From a virus, in IMG/VR virus record IMGVR_UViG_3300033150_001646, positions 1 to 45,333 of that record: a stretch of 45,333 bases of DNA; one strand, written 5' to 3'. A model generated the notes under the pieces. It was not told where the DNA came from. It made no database searches and saw nothing but the letters and a program-made list of their open reading frames with translations. Within the stretch, counting starts at the first letter, position 1. Every line of letters starts with the position of its first letter. This document shows positions 32,987 through 39,979 of the stretch, in pieces. The position numbers were made by a program, and so were the translations under genes.

Positions 32987-35173
32987 ATGACCATAAAAAA
33001 CAAACTTCAACAGCGTAGCCAGCAGGAACTAATAGCCTTCATCAACCATTACAGGGCAAACGGGCTGAACATGATTCCAGTGAAGGCTGGAGACAAAAAG
33101 CCGTACGTGCCGTGGGAGCAATACCAGAAACGCAAGAGCACACAGAAAGAAATAGAACAGTGGTTCCTAAGCGGAGCAGGGTTCAACATTGGCATAGTGT
33201 GCGGGCAGATAAGCGGCGGGCTCGTGGTCGTAGACATAGACGCTGGAACGCCGAGAAAAGCAGTAAACAAGGCGCGGAAAATCTTCGGCAGCGACAGGCT
33301 GCAGCACACGTTCGTAGTCAAAACCAGCAAAGGCGTGCACGTGTACTGGAAGGTACGCCAGCCAGTAAGCACAACCCACTTCCGCGACATAGGCGTTGAC
33401 CTGCAAGCCGAAGGTGCCTACGTGCTCGCGCCGCCCAGCCTACACCCGTCAGGCACCAAGTACCAGTGCGAGTCACTCGTGAACGTTGCCGAATGGACAG
33501 AAGGAGACTTCATGGAGGAACTGCTGGAAGGGCTGCAACGGGCGTACGGCAAAAAGTTCGACGCCGAAAGCTACAGGCAGCCCGTAGACGTGGCACGGCT
33601 GCTCAAGGGAGTGCCCAAAGGCGAACGCAACGTCGCGTGTATACAGCTTGCCACGTGGCACAGGACAAAAGGTAAAAGCAAAGAGGAAACGTTGAAGCTG
33701 ATGCTTGAATGGAACAAGTGCAACGAGGAGCCACTGCCAGAAAAAGAAGTTAGACGCACGGTGGAAAGCGCCTACAAAAAGAAGGAGCCGTACAAGTACA
33801 AGTTTATAGAAGTAACAGAAGAAGTGTTCCCCGAAGAAGTGCACAAGGAAGCCGAACAACTGCTCAAGCAGCCCAACATCATACCAGCAATACTAAAGGC
33901 AACAGAAGAAGTCGTGGAAGAAGAAAACAACAGAATCAGCATTTTCCTCCTCAACCTAGTCGGCGAAAGCTTCGACGTCAGCGGCGAGTCGGGCAGCGGC
34001 AAAAACACGCTTGTCGAAGCAGTGCTCAACCTGTTCCCCAAAGACAGTTGGATCAAAATGACAGCAGCCAGCGCCAAAGTGTTAAGGTATCTGAAGCAGG
34101 CGCCAACCCTCTACTTTGCAGAACGAAGAGCCTACCAAAGCCCCGAAGCCGAAGAAAGCATAACGGAATACGACATTAAAGTGGCGATAAGCGAGGGCAA
34201 GCTGGTAACCTACGTCACCGCAAAGGACACCGAGAAAGGATATGTAAGGCGAGAAACCAAAATCCGCAACTTCATAATGACAAGCACCGAAGTCGACATA
34301 ACAGAAGAACTCAAAAACAGAATATGGCAGCTTACAACCGACGACTCACCCGAACACATAAGCAAGGTTGTAGCCCGCAAGCTTGAAGAAGCAAGCAAAC
34401 TGCCCCACGAACGAATAAACACTGAGCCCCAAAAAAGAGTGTTTCGATGCGCAGTCAAAAAACTCTGGCAGAAAATACCAAAAGCATACGTCATCCCCTT
34501 CAGCAAACAGTTAAGGCAAATGTTAAGCACGGAGCCAAGAGCAAACAGAGACGTGAAAAAACTGAAACAAGCAATCTACGCCAGCGCCGCCCTGCACTAC
34601 TACAACAGAGAAAAAATAAATCTAGACGGAGAAGAAGTGCTCGTGTGCACGCCTGAAGACTTGTACAATGTGCTTACATACATGAAAGAAGCCGTCTACG
34701 GCACCTTCAGCGGAGGAGCCCAAACCAGATGGTTCAAGGAGAAATGGCGCATTGCAGAACGAATATTAGACGCTGGCAAACTGCTCACGGTGGGCACGTA
34801 CATGCTTCTGGCGAAGACAAGCTGGCGCACAGCACACAAGTGGCTTACAAGGTTCGAGGAAGAAGGGCTGCTCGTAAAACACAAGGAAAAAGGAAAAACA
34901 TGGTACACGAGAATAGAGCAGGCAAGAAGGCAGGTGGGAGCCACCGTGACAGTAGACTTTGAAAGGCTGTGGCAGGAAACGCTGGAGTGGATGCAGGCTT
35001 TGAAGATGGACACGCGGAAAACGAAGATTCAGGAGGAACAGTTTCTGCTGGAGCATGAGAAAACGATGCAAGTAGAAGTGCCGCTGAACGAGGAAGAACT
35101 GGAGACAATGGAAATGGAAAACTTGCTCAACGAGTTGCCTGATGCAATAGCAGCGCCAGAAGACTGGCAGTAA
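32987..35173 (+). CDS. Primase-polymerase/helicase fusion
   Basis: 728 aa. Residues 15-180 form a bifunctional primase-polymerase (AEP) domain: D83/D85 (VVDID), S114-x-x-x-H118 (SKGVH), D138 (GVDLQ). A PriCT-like helical domain lies near 205-265 (CIQLATWHRTKGKSKEETLK). The ATPase near 310-480 has a variant Walker A G-E-S-G-S-G-K-N-T (333-341), with Asn where Ser/Thr is usual, and a Walker-B-like TLYFAE. A winged helix ends it (TSWRTAHKWLTRFEEEGLLV). It starts DNA synthesis and unwinds at the origin, which may lie just downstream. Confidence 0.85.
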   Translation: MTIKNKLQQRSQQELIAFINHYRANGLNMIPVKAGDKKPYVPWEQYQKRKSTQKEIEQWFLSGAGFNIGIVCGQISGGLVVVDIDAGTPRKAVNKARKIFGSDRLQHTFVVKTSKGVHVYWKVRQPVSTTHFRDIGVDLQAEGAYVLAPPSLHPSGTKYQCESLVNVAEWTEGDFMEELLEGLQRAYGKKFDAESYRQPVDVARLLKGVPKGERNVACIQLATWHRTKGKSKEETLKLMLEWNKCNEEPLPEKEVRRTVESAYKKKEPYKYKFIEVTEEVFPEEVHKEAEQLLKQPNIIPAILKATEEVVEEENNRISIFLLNLVGESFDVSGESGSGKNTLVEAVLNLFPKDSWIKMTAASAKVLRYLKQAPTLYFAERRAYQSPEAEESITEYDIKVAISEGKLVTYVTAKDTEKGYVRRETKIRNFIMTSTEVDITEELKNRIWQLTTDDSPEHISKVVARKLEEASKLPHERINTEPQKRVFRCAVKKLWQKIPKAYVIPFSKQLRQMLSTEPRANRDVKKLKQAIYASAALHYYNREKINLDGEEVLVCTPEDLYNVLTYMKEAVYGTFSGGAQTRWFKEKWRIAERILDAGKLLTVGTYMLLAKTSWRTAHKWLTRFEEEGLLVKHKEKGKTWYTRIEQARRQVGATVTVDFERLWQETLEWMQALKMDTRKTKIQEEQFLLEHEKTMQVEVPLNEEELETMEMENLLNELPDAIAAPEDWQ

Positions 35174-35205
35174 GGCAGTAAGGTAGCAAGGCGGTAAGGT
35201 GGAAA
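35166..35205 (+). repeat. Five 8-bp tandem repeats (iteron-like)
   Basis: GGCAGTAA, GGCAGTAA, GGTAGCAA, GGCGGTAA, GGTGGAAA follow one another without gaps. The first includes the stop codon of the primase-helicase gene. Compact iterons next to a replication gene suggest initiator binding. Confidence 0.7.
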
Positions 35206-35208
35206 AGG

Positions 35209-35229
35209 AGCCCAATTTGGGCTTTTTTT
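35209..35229 (+). terminator. Hairpin and T7 terminator after the primase gene
   Basis: AGCCCA (35209-35214) pairs with TGGGCT (35218-35223) and is followed directly by T7. This looks like an intrinsic terminator of the plus-strand replication operon. Confidence 0.7.
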
Positions 35230-35320
35230 GCACTGACCTGAACCCCTGAATTCGAGTTTTAAAAATTTTTTTTTAAAAATTTTTTTTCTTTCAGGGTTTC
35301 ATATTCATATCAGTGCAAAA
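35226..35320. repeat. Long inverted repeat with AT-only core, origin candidate
   Basis: TTTTGCACTGA (35226-35236) is the exact complement of TCAGTGCAAAA (35310-35320). GAACCCCTGAA (35240-35250) pairs with TTCAGGGTTTC (35290-35300) with one mismatch. The 39 bp between them are almost pure A and T. Together with the iterons next to it, this has the parts of a replication origin: initiator sites, hairpin, unwinding element. A protein-blocking terminator is the alternative. Confidence 0.6.
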
Positions 35321-35797
35321 ATAACGGAGATTTGGGCTTCTTTTGGGGTTAGTATAAACTTTCCTGCTGACATATTAGGGTAACGTGGCTTGGCGGTTTT
35401 GGGCGATTTTTTAGATTTTTGAAGCCTAGGGGGACTTCTGCGGGTTTTTCGGTGCTTTTCGTTTGAAAGCATGGTTTTTTAATGTTGCCTCGTATAAGCT
35501 CGAATCTAATGTAAACTGAAAAAAGGTTTAGGATCATAAAGGTTTTAAAATATAACAATTGTAATAATGTAAAATTAAACATTTAAAAACGAAAAAAAAG
35601 AGAGAGGTGGTTTATTAAATATTGCTATTTAAGACAATATCACCAGCTTAATGGGTAATACCAATATTACCAAAAAATGCAGAACGGAAATTTGGCAATG
35701 CTAAAAACTTTAAAATAATCTCGAAATTTAAAAATAAGTTCAAAAACAAACTTAATTAACTGGTAAAACAAAAATTAGGTTTAAAATAAAAAAAGGT
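35321..35797. other. Non-coding AT-rich convergent region
   Basis: No gene is supported in these 477 bp. There is a small hairpin GGTAATA/TATTACC (loop of four) near 35655-35672 and an ATATTG/CAATAT hairpin near 35619-35640. On the minus strand a CCTTTTTTTATTTT run just after 35798 could end the accessory operon transcripts. A 77-codon frame here lacks a ribosome site. Confidence 0.5.
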
Positions 35798-35947
35798 TTA
35801 GATTAATCCACATTCACGCAATGGATTAATCCAACCACATTGGCATTTTTCTGCATCGGGTTCTAAACTATTTCCACATTTTGGACAATAAATTATTCCA
35901 TCGATAGCTGCCTGTTCTAATAATTTTTCAATTTCTTTATCGGTCAT
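35798..35947 (-). CDS. Zinc-ribbon microprotein
   Basis: 49 aa from the ATG at 35947: an acidic helix (TDKEIEKLLEQAAIDGIIY) followed by CPKCGNSLEPDAEKCQCGW, a four-cysteine ribbon, and a short tail with one more Cys. GGAAGTGA lies upstream. It is the last gene of a minus-strand cassette. Function unknown. Confidence 0.65.
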   Translation of the reverse strand: MTDKEIEKLLEQAAIDGIIYCPKCGNSLEPDAEKCQCGWINPLRECGLI

Positions 35948-35951
35948 TTTT

Positions 35952-36080
35952 TCACTTCCTTTTTAGGTTATAGCTCGGTGTATTTCTATGGCAGCTTGGG
36001 CATGTTGCAAATTTCAGCTTTCCTTTGTAATTCCATGTATAGCCGCAATGCACACATTTAGTGTTTGGTTTTTTTTGCAT
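35952..36080 (-). CDS. Zinc-ribbon microprotein, CGYxW type (copy 1)
   Basis: 42 aa: CVHCGYTWNYKGKLKFATCP then SCHRNTPSYNLKRK, giving C-x2-C and C-x2-C-H around a basic hairpin. It is closely similar to microproteins at 39441-39590 and 39976-40110, so the three are paralogues. GGTG lies upstream of the ATG. The fold is that of small nucleic-acid or protein-binding ribbons. Function unknown. Confidence 0.7.
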   Translation of the reverse strand: MQKKPNTKCVHCGYTWNYKGKLKFATCPSCHRNTPSYNLKRK

Positions 36081-36083
36081 TGT

Positions 36084-36305
36084 TCACACCACAATAATTT
36101 GTATTGTGTTATCATTGTTAAACCATATATCGATGCTTTCAACATTGTGGATTTTAAGACATTTATCGTTGTTTACAGTTTTCCATGATGTTTTTATGTT
36201 TCTCTTTTTGTATATGGATATGAGAGTTTTGTTATCTTTCGATAAGTATCGTTTCCATGTTTTCGTTTTTTGTATATTAAAACTTATGTTTGGTTGTTTT
36301 CGCAT
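36084..36305 (-). CDS. Small basic protein
   Basis: 73 aa, rich in Lys, Asn and Ile (NISFNIQKTKTWKRYLSKDN; TLISIYKKRNIKTSWKTVNN), with a strand-like end (IDIWFNNDNTIQIIVV). AGGTG is seven bases before the ATG. No family recognised. Low GC marks it as part of the accessory region. Confidence 0.5.
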   Translation of the reverse strand: MRKQPNISFNIQKTKTWKRYLSKDNKTLISIYKKRNIKTSWKTVNNDKCLKIHNVESIDIWFNNDNTIQIIVV

Positions 36306-36405
36306 TGTTCAGCACCTTTTTTATTTGGTTTAGCTGGTTTTCGTTTACTGCAGCATAGGTTTTGCCGTTTGCTTTACAGATTAGAACGCACATAGGTTTT
36401 TCCAT
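36277..36405 (-). CDS. Small protein, probable strand-helix fold
   Basis: 42 aa from the ATG at 36405 (GGTG upstream): EKPMCVLICKANGKTYAAVN then ENQLNQIKKVLNNAKTTKHKF. A longer frame upstream lies inside the next gene and has no ribosome site. No family recognised. It overlaps the following gene by 29 bp. Confidence 0.5.
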   Translation of the reverse strand: MEKPMCVLICKANGKTYAAVNENQLNQIKKVLNNAKTTKHKF

Positions 36406-36407
36406 GT

Positions 36408-36686
36408 TTAACACCACACGGTTAAGTCGAATTCCCCGTTTTTGAATGTTGAGGCAATAACCCACTTTTTTATGCTGAAGTGTTTGTTTACGCTTAAAAT
36501 TGCTTCTGCAAGTTCTATTATGTTGTTGTCGCTTAAGTATGTGCAATTTGCTAATGTTACTCTTATGTCAAAATGGTCGCTATTTTCGACTTTTACCCGT
36601 TCTGGTTCTATTTCGAGTTTTTCGACGATTGCCTTTTTTATTTTTAGGTTTTCTATTTCCCATTCTATTCGTTTTGTTTTGTTCAT
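36408..36686 (-). CDS. Unknown protein, first gene of the cassette
   Basis: 92 aa. Helix (KTKRIEWEIENLKIKKAIVE) then strands (RVKVENSDHFDIRVTLANCT) and a final strand (KWVIASTFKNGEFDLTVWC). No family recognised. GGTG lies just upstream of the ATG. It is the first gene of the minus-strand cassette ending at 35798, behind a long leader. Confidence 0.55.
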   Translation of the reverse strand: MNKTKRIEWEIENLKIKKAIVEKLEIEPERVKVENSDHFDIRVTLANCTYLSDNNIIELAEAILSVNKHFSIKKWVIASTFKNGEFDLTVWC

Positions 36687-37020
36687 AAAACACCATCTCC
36701 ATTTTAGTTTAGGTTAAGCGTTCTTTTGGTATTTGCTGGGTTTTTGTTGTAATTGCTGGTTTGTCGATTAGACAGCATTTTTAAAAGTTGGTTTGCTGTC
36801 TAGGTTTTCGCTTGGTTCGAGCTTCTCGCTCTCACTGTTCAGCTTTTGACAGCCTCAAAGTTTGCCAAGCTTAACCATTAGAATTAAAAATTTGTTCACA
36901 TTAATAAACATCGTTATAATAATAATAAAAAACCTTTTTTGTGTTTCTTTTTGTTTTTCCAGCTTATTTTTTGGTTTTTCTTTTTGTTGTTTCTTAAACA
37001 TTACGATTTTAGATGTTCAG
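36687..37020. other. Long non-coding leader region
   Basis: These 334 bp hold no supported gene. A minus-strand transcript from the promoter near 37.04 kb would carry them as a leader of the 36686-35798 genes. The part 36712-36876 can fold. A further TATA-plus-triplet pattern (TTAATAAAC, then ATAATAATAATAA) lies at 36901-36930 in plus orientation. Confidence 0.45.
36712..36876 (-). ncRNA. Candidate structured RNA in the leader
   Basis: GGTTAAGC (36712-36719) pairs with GCTTAACC (36869-36876) to close a 165-nt domain. Inside, TAGACAGCA (36769-36777) pairs with TGCTGTCTA (36794-36802), and CTTTTGA pairs with TCAAAG (36843-36860) with one bulge. GCTTGG (36810) could compete for CCAAGC at the closing stem. 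The strand is inferred from the promoter. Folding by eye only. Confidence 0.35.
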
Positions 37021-37075
37021 AATACTACGAATACGAATACACGTTTATATAATTGTTTATTATTATTATTAAACG
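37021..37075. promoter_or_regulatory. Divergent promoter with one TATA box (37.04 kb)
   Basis: GTTTATATAATT (37043-37054) has a triplet tract on each side: AATACTACGAATACGAATAC on the left and TTATTATTATTATTAAACG on the right. The minus direction would serve the 36686-35798 genes. The plus direction leads to a short region without a gene. Confidence 0.55.
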
Positions 37076-37167
37076 ATTGTGCAATGTTAAGGTTAAATTT
37101 CGCATGCAAAAAAGGGTTAAACCAAACTAAAAGCTTATTTTACCGCATGGTATAATACTGCAAAGTA

Positions 37168-37203
37168 TAAAAGGGAATAATAAAAGGGGCGGCTTAAAAG
37201 GGG
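37168..37203 (+). repeat. TAAAAGGGG cluster 1
   Basis: Three copies (TAAAAGGG at 37168, TAAAAGGGG at 37181, TTAAAAGGGG at 37194), 13-14 bp apart, sit right before the stop codon of the minus-strand gene 37208-37471. On the minus strand they read CCCCTTTTA and could be tandem terminators. Confidence 0.6.
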
Positions 37204-37207
37204 AATT

Positions 37208-37471
37208 TTAGTGCAGCCGTGTTGTTTCTAACCATCCATATAATTGGATGTATCCGCTAACAATTTTTACATTTTTAAAGTATTGTTTTATCTGTTCTGT
37301 TATTTTTATTGCTGGTGTGCTAGTGTAGATAAATAATATTATGTTGAAGTTTTGAAAGTTTGCGTTAATTGTTTCTATATGGTAAAGCTGTTTTAGAGCT
37401 TTTAATAATTTGTTTCTGTCTTCTGGTGTTTCGAATTCTGCACAAATATTCACTATATAATGAGCTGTCAT
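37208..37471 (-). CDS. Unknown protein, ferredoxin-like pattern
   Basis: 87 aa. Strand-helix-strand-strand-helix-strand rhythm (HYIVNICAEFE, DRNKLLKALKQLY, NIILFIYTSTP, AIKITEQIKQYF, VKIVSGYIQLYGW), as in ACT-like or ferredoxin-like folds. GAGGT lies upstream. No family recognised. Last gene of the 39.6-37.2 kb cassette. Confidence 0.55.
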   Translation of the reverse strand: MTAHYIVNICAEFETPEDRNKLLKALKQLYHIETINANFQNFNIILFIYTSTPAIKITEQIKQYFKNVKIVSGYIQLYGWLETTRLH

Positions 37472-37500
37472 TATTTTATACCTCTTTTGTTCAAGAGTTT

Positions 37501-37707
37501 TTAGCTTTCAATCCATTTAAACGCTTTTTTTATTATCCTTTTTCCTAATTTTGGTATACACAGCAAAATTAAAGAAAATGGAATAGTAAAGTAGACAACA
37601 AATAAGAACAATAGAAATTTTTTGTCTTTTTTGTTATCTTCATAGGCGACAATATGCCATCCTTGATAGTTATAACATATAAGATTTTGTTTTTCTTTTT
37701 TGCTCAT
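37501..37707 (-). CDS. Single-pass membrane protein
   Basis: 68 aa. Charged N-terminus (KKEKQNLICYNYQGWHIVAY) and one hydrophobic segment (KKFLLFLFVVYFTIPFSLIL), followed by a basic end (KLGKRIIKKAFKWIES). GGTG lies upstream of the ATG. No family recognised. Confidence 0.6.
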   Translation of the reverse strand: MSKKEKQNLICYNYQGWHIVAYEDNKKDKKFLLFLFVVYFTIPFSLILLCIPKLGKRIIKKAFKWIES

Positions 37708-37710
37708 TGT

Positions 37711-38148
37711 TTACACCGTTTTAGGTTCATACTTTTTACATGTGTTTTCTGTATATTTTCTGTTGAATTCACATTCTGTTAAGCTATTAGACCAATAACA
37801 ACTATCGCAATCTTTTAATGTATTTAGTTTTTTGACAACTTTAACAAAATTTTCAAAACTCATTATGTGAATGCTTAAATGCTCGATATAGCTGTCGGTT
37901 TTGTCTATGCGGTAAACAAAACATCCATATTGAAAATCGTTAAAGAATAATAGGTTATCGTGTTTAAACGTGCCTTCATAGTTTCTTAAGTTTTCATGCA
38001 GTTGTTTTAGGTCTTTAACTTCTGTGTATTCGCTAAATTTTTCTGGCTGGTTCACTATTGCCATTATGTCGCCGTCTCTGTAATCGTATAAGCCGTTTAG
38101 CCAATTGTTGCCGTCTATGATTTTTGTTATTGCTTTTTCAATGTTCAT
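37711..38148 (-). CDS. Unknown protein with Cys-rich C-terminus
   Basis: 145 aa, mixed alpha/beta. The C-terminus has four cysteines (DCDSCYWSNSLTECEFN, then NTCKKY), a possible metal site of the kind seen in other proteins of this region. It overlaps the next gene (ATGA) and so is co-translated with the MGTRG protein. No family recognised. Confidence 0.55.
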   Translation of the reverse strand: MNIEKAITKIIDGNNWLNGLYDYRDGDIMAIVNQPEKFSEYTEVKDLKQLHENLRNYEGTFKHDNLLFFNDFQYGCFVYRIDKTDSYIEHLSIHIMSFENFVKVVKKLNTLKDCDSCYWSNSLTECEFNRKYTENTCKKYEPKTV

Positions 38149-39056
38149 TTTGTATAACCTTCTTTAAACTCCTCAACTATTGCAAAAAGAACCGCACATA
38201 ATTGCAAACCACTTATATGACCTGTTGTTGAGAATCTAGCGAGTTCTGGAAATTGCTCAATGTAATTATTATTATCTAACCAAATCGGTTTTTTTAGAGT
38301 TAAATCGCTTATCCGTTGTGCTATTTCTATTCTGGTCTCTTTATCTAAATGACTTCTCACGTCGTTGAAATACCATAGCTTATAGTGTGCAAAAGCCATT
38401 TCACTACCAAAATCTAAACCCAATTTGCCGAATTGTGCAAATGCTTTTTTGCTGTTCTCTAGAAATTTCTGTTTTTCCTTTTCTAATCGTTTTTGATATG
38501 CCTTTTCTGATTCCTTTTTTATCCTTTCGTGCAGCTTTTCCCATTCTGGTTCTTTTCCGTTTAAATCTACTTCTGCAACAATCCGCCATGTTGCTTTTGA
38601 ATTTCCGCAACCGAAAAAGCCAATCATTTTTGTATTATCCTCATTGAACGATGCCATTATATACATTGTCTTATTTTTTTCATCAAACGCATAACACCAT
38701 TCGCAACCCACTTCACTAGCGTTCTTTTCCGTTATTGTAAAGGGCGTTTCCTTTCTATCTCCATGACAATAACATTTTGGTCTCATGTATCGTTTTGTTT
38801 GTTTCTCAATATCTTTAGTTGTTATGTTGTTTACAAAACCAGCTTTTAGGTTGAAATCTTTGCCGACTATGGTCGACCATCCAGCGGGATGTTTATCTAT
38901 TAACACTTCTAACATGGCTTTCAAATTGTGGTTGAAATAACCATGATATAAATTCCATAATGTCTTACCTAGACCGCTAGGATACGAATCCCAATGGTGG
39001 TATCTGCCTATGAATCCGTTTTTGGTTTTTCTGGCTATAACTCCTCTAGTTCCCAT
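38145..39056 (-). CDS. MGTRG-family protein of unknown function
   Basis: 303 aa. The start MGTRGVIARKTKNGFIGRYH then HWDSYPSGLGKTLW matches a pattern common in uncharacterised phage and archaeal proteins (M-G-T-R-G, W-D-x-Y-P). Cysteines in YCHGDRKE and GCEWCYAF suggest a metal site. A charged coiled coil (ERIKKESEKAYQKRLEKEKQ) joins a C-terminal helical domain. GGTG lies upstream. Function unknown. Confidence 0.6.
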   Translation of the reverse strand: MGTRGVIARKTKNGFIGRYHHWDSYPSGLGKTLWNLYHGYFNHNLKAMLEVLIDKHPAGWSTIVGKDFNLKAGFVNNITTKDIEKQTKRYMRPKCYCHGDRKETPFTITEKNASEVGCEWCYAFDEKNKTMYIMASFNEDNTKMIGFFGCGNSKATWRIVAEVDLNGKEPEWEKLHERIKKESEKAYQKRLEKEKQKFLENSKKAFAQFGKLGLDFGSEMAFAHYKLWYFNDVRSHLDKETRIEIAQRISDLTLKKPIWLDNNNYIEQFPELARFSTTGHISGLQLCAVLFAIVEEFKEGYTK

Positions 39057-39060
39057 TTTA

Positions 39061-39258
39061 TTACACCTTATAAAATTCCGCTATTTCGTTTAGGTTTTCC
39101 AATGTCTTTTTTAATGATGACTCTAGGTTTTCAAGTTCTTTTTTGATGTCTGCATTGTCTTCTATAACGGATAAAGCGATATATCCGACATTGTTTAAAT
39201 GGTCTAGCGCTTTTAATGTGTGGTCAATTGCCTTATTTAGATGGTCTTTTATTTCCAT
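39061..39258 (-). CDS. Small helical protein
   Basis: 65 aa from the ATG at 39258 (GGTG upstream). All-helical, coiled-coil-like (KDHLNKAIDHTLKALDHLNN; KKELENLESSLKKTLENLNE). No family recognised. Its ribosome site overlaps the end of the preceding helical gene. Confidence 0.5.
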   Translation of the reverse strand: MEIKDHLNKAIDHTLKALDHLNNVGYIALSVIEDNADIKKELENLESSLKKTLENLNEIAEFYKV

Positions 39259-39259
39259 T

Positions 39260-39448
39260 TTAATACACCAGCGCATCTTTTGGTGGTTCATGGAAAATGT
39301 TATGTTCTCGTAATATGCTGCGTATGTCTCGGATTTCAGAGGCTAAAAAGTCGATGTCATTTTTCAATTTGTTAAGCTGTTCTGTTATTTCGACAAACGC
39401 ATTGTCTAATGCCTCATTTTTAAGCTGTTGTACAAGCTGTTCACTCAA
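39260..39448 (-). CDS. Small coiled-coil protein
   Basis: 62 aa from the TTG at 39448, seven bases after GAGGTG; a GTG at 39451 is the alternative. It is one long helix (LVQQLKNEALDNAFVEITEQ, LNKLKNDIDFLASEIRDIRS). It overlaps the end of the zinc-ribbon gene upstream. Function unknown. Confidence 0.5.
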   Translation of the reverse strand: MSEQLVQQLKNEALDNAFVEITEQLNKLKNDIDFLASEIRDIRSILREHNIFHEPPKDALVY

Positions 39449-39590
39449 CACCGTACACCTCTTTTACGTTTTTTAAAGTTGTGTTCGGTGTGGCTCTGTG
39501 GCAGCTTGGGCAAGTGACATAAAGCAGCTTGCTTTTAGTTTGCCACTTATAGCCACAGTGAACACATTCAATATTTGTTTCACGTACCAT
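39441..39590 (-). CDS. Zinc-ribbon microprotein, CGYxW type (copy 2)
   Basis: 49 aa: CVHCGYKWQTKSKLLYVTCP then SCHRATPNTTLKNVKEVYG, the same ribbon as at 35952-36080 and 39976-40110. GGAGTGTGATAAG lies before the ATG. It is the first gene behind the 39.64-kb divergent promoter. Confidence 0.72.
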   Translation of the reverse strand: MVRETNIECVHCGYKWQTKSKLLYVTCPSCHRATPNTTLKNVKEVYGVE

Positions 39591-39609
39591 CTTATCACAC
39601 TCCTTTTTG

Positions 39610-39670
39610 TTTATTACTACTACTAATATGAATACATGCTTATAAACTTTTTGTTTATTATTATTAATAA
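39610..39670. promoter_or_regulatory. Divergent promoter with one palindromic TATA box (39.64 kb)
   Basis: GCTTATAAAC (39638-39647) lies between TTTATTACTACTACTAATAT on the left and TTTATTATTATTAATAAAA on the right. The left half serves the minus genes from 39590. The right half would start a plus transcript with no gene, ending near the TAAAAGGGG cluster at 39750. Confidence 0.6.
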
Positions 39671-39749
39671 AATGATTCGCAAAATGCAGCTTTCAAAACC
39701 GAGACAGAAGCCTAAAACTAGAGCTGTCCAGCTTTCCCATGTGGAACAA

Positions 39750-39790
39750 TAAAAGGGGAAGATAAAAGGGGCAACAGCTTAAAAGGGAGG
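39750..39790 (+). repeat. TAAAAGGGG cluster 2
   Basis: TAAAAGGGG at 39750 and 39763 and TTAAAAGGGAGG at 39779 lie directly before the stop codon of the minus gene 39791-39979. Spacing and place match cluster 1. Confidence 0.6.
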
Positions 39791-39979
39791 CTATTCCTCT
39801 CTGTAAACGTCTAGTCTTGTGTTCACGAAGTCCCATATTTCCGCTAGGCTGCCTTCGCCTTTGTTGTATTTTTCCAGCAAGATTTTGATGTGTTCAAGGT
39901 CTTCGATGATTGTTTCAGTTAACCTTTTGTTTTTCTTTTCAAGTCTTTCCGCCCTTTGGTATATTATATACCAAGTCAT
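39791..39979 (-). CDS. Small helical protein
   Basis: 62 aa from the ATG at 39979, which overlaps the TGA of the zinc-ribbon gene (ATGA). Helical and charged (YQRAERLEKKNKRLTETIIE; DLEHIKILLEKYNKGEGSLA, ending IWDFVNTRLDVYREE). The longer frame upstream is only the zinc-ribbon and next gene in another frame. Function unknown. Confidence 0.55.
   Translation of the reverse strand: MTWYIIYQRAERLEKKNKRLTETIIEDLEHIKILLEKYNKGEGSLAEIWDFVNTRLDVYREE

Noticed and set aside
35349-35582. 77-codon minus-strand frame
   Set aside because: No ribosome site, unusual composition, and it lies in the convergent AT-rich region beside the origin candidate.
36808-36835. tRNA-like GGTTCGAGC
   Set aside because: No 5-bp stem around the T-loop sequence and no acceptor, D or anticodon arms at the right distances.
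36862-37155. 97-codon plus-strand frame
   Set aside because: Runs through promoter triplet tracts (I-V-I-I-I-I, L-L-L-L-L-N), so it is a product of the repeats; no ribosome site.
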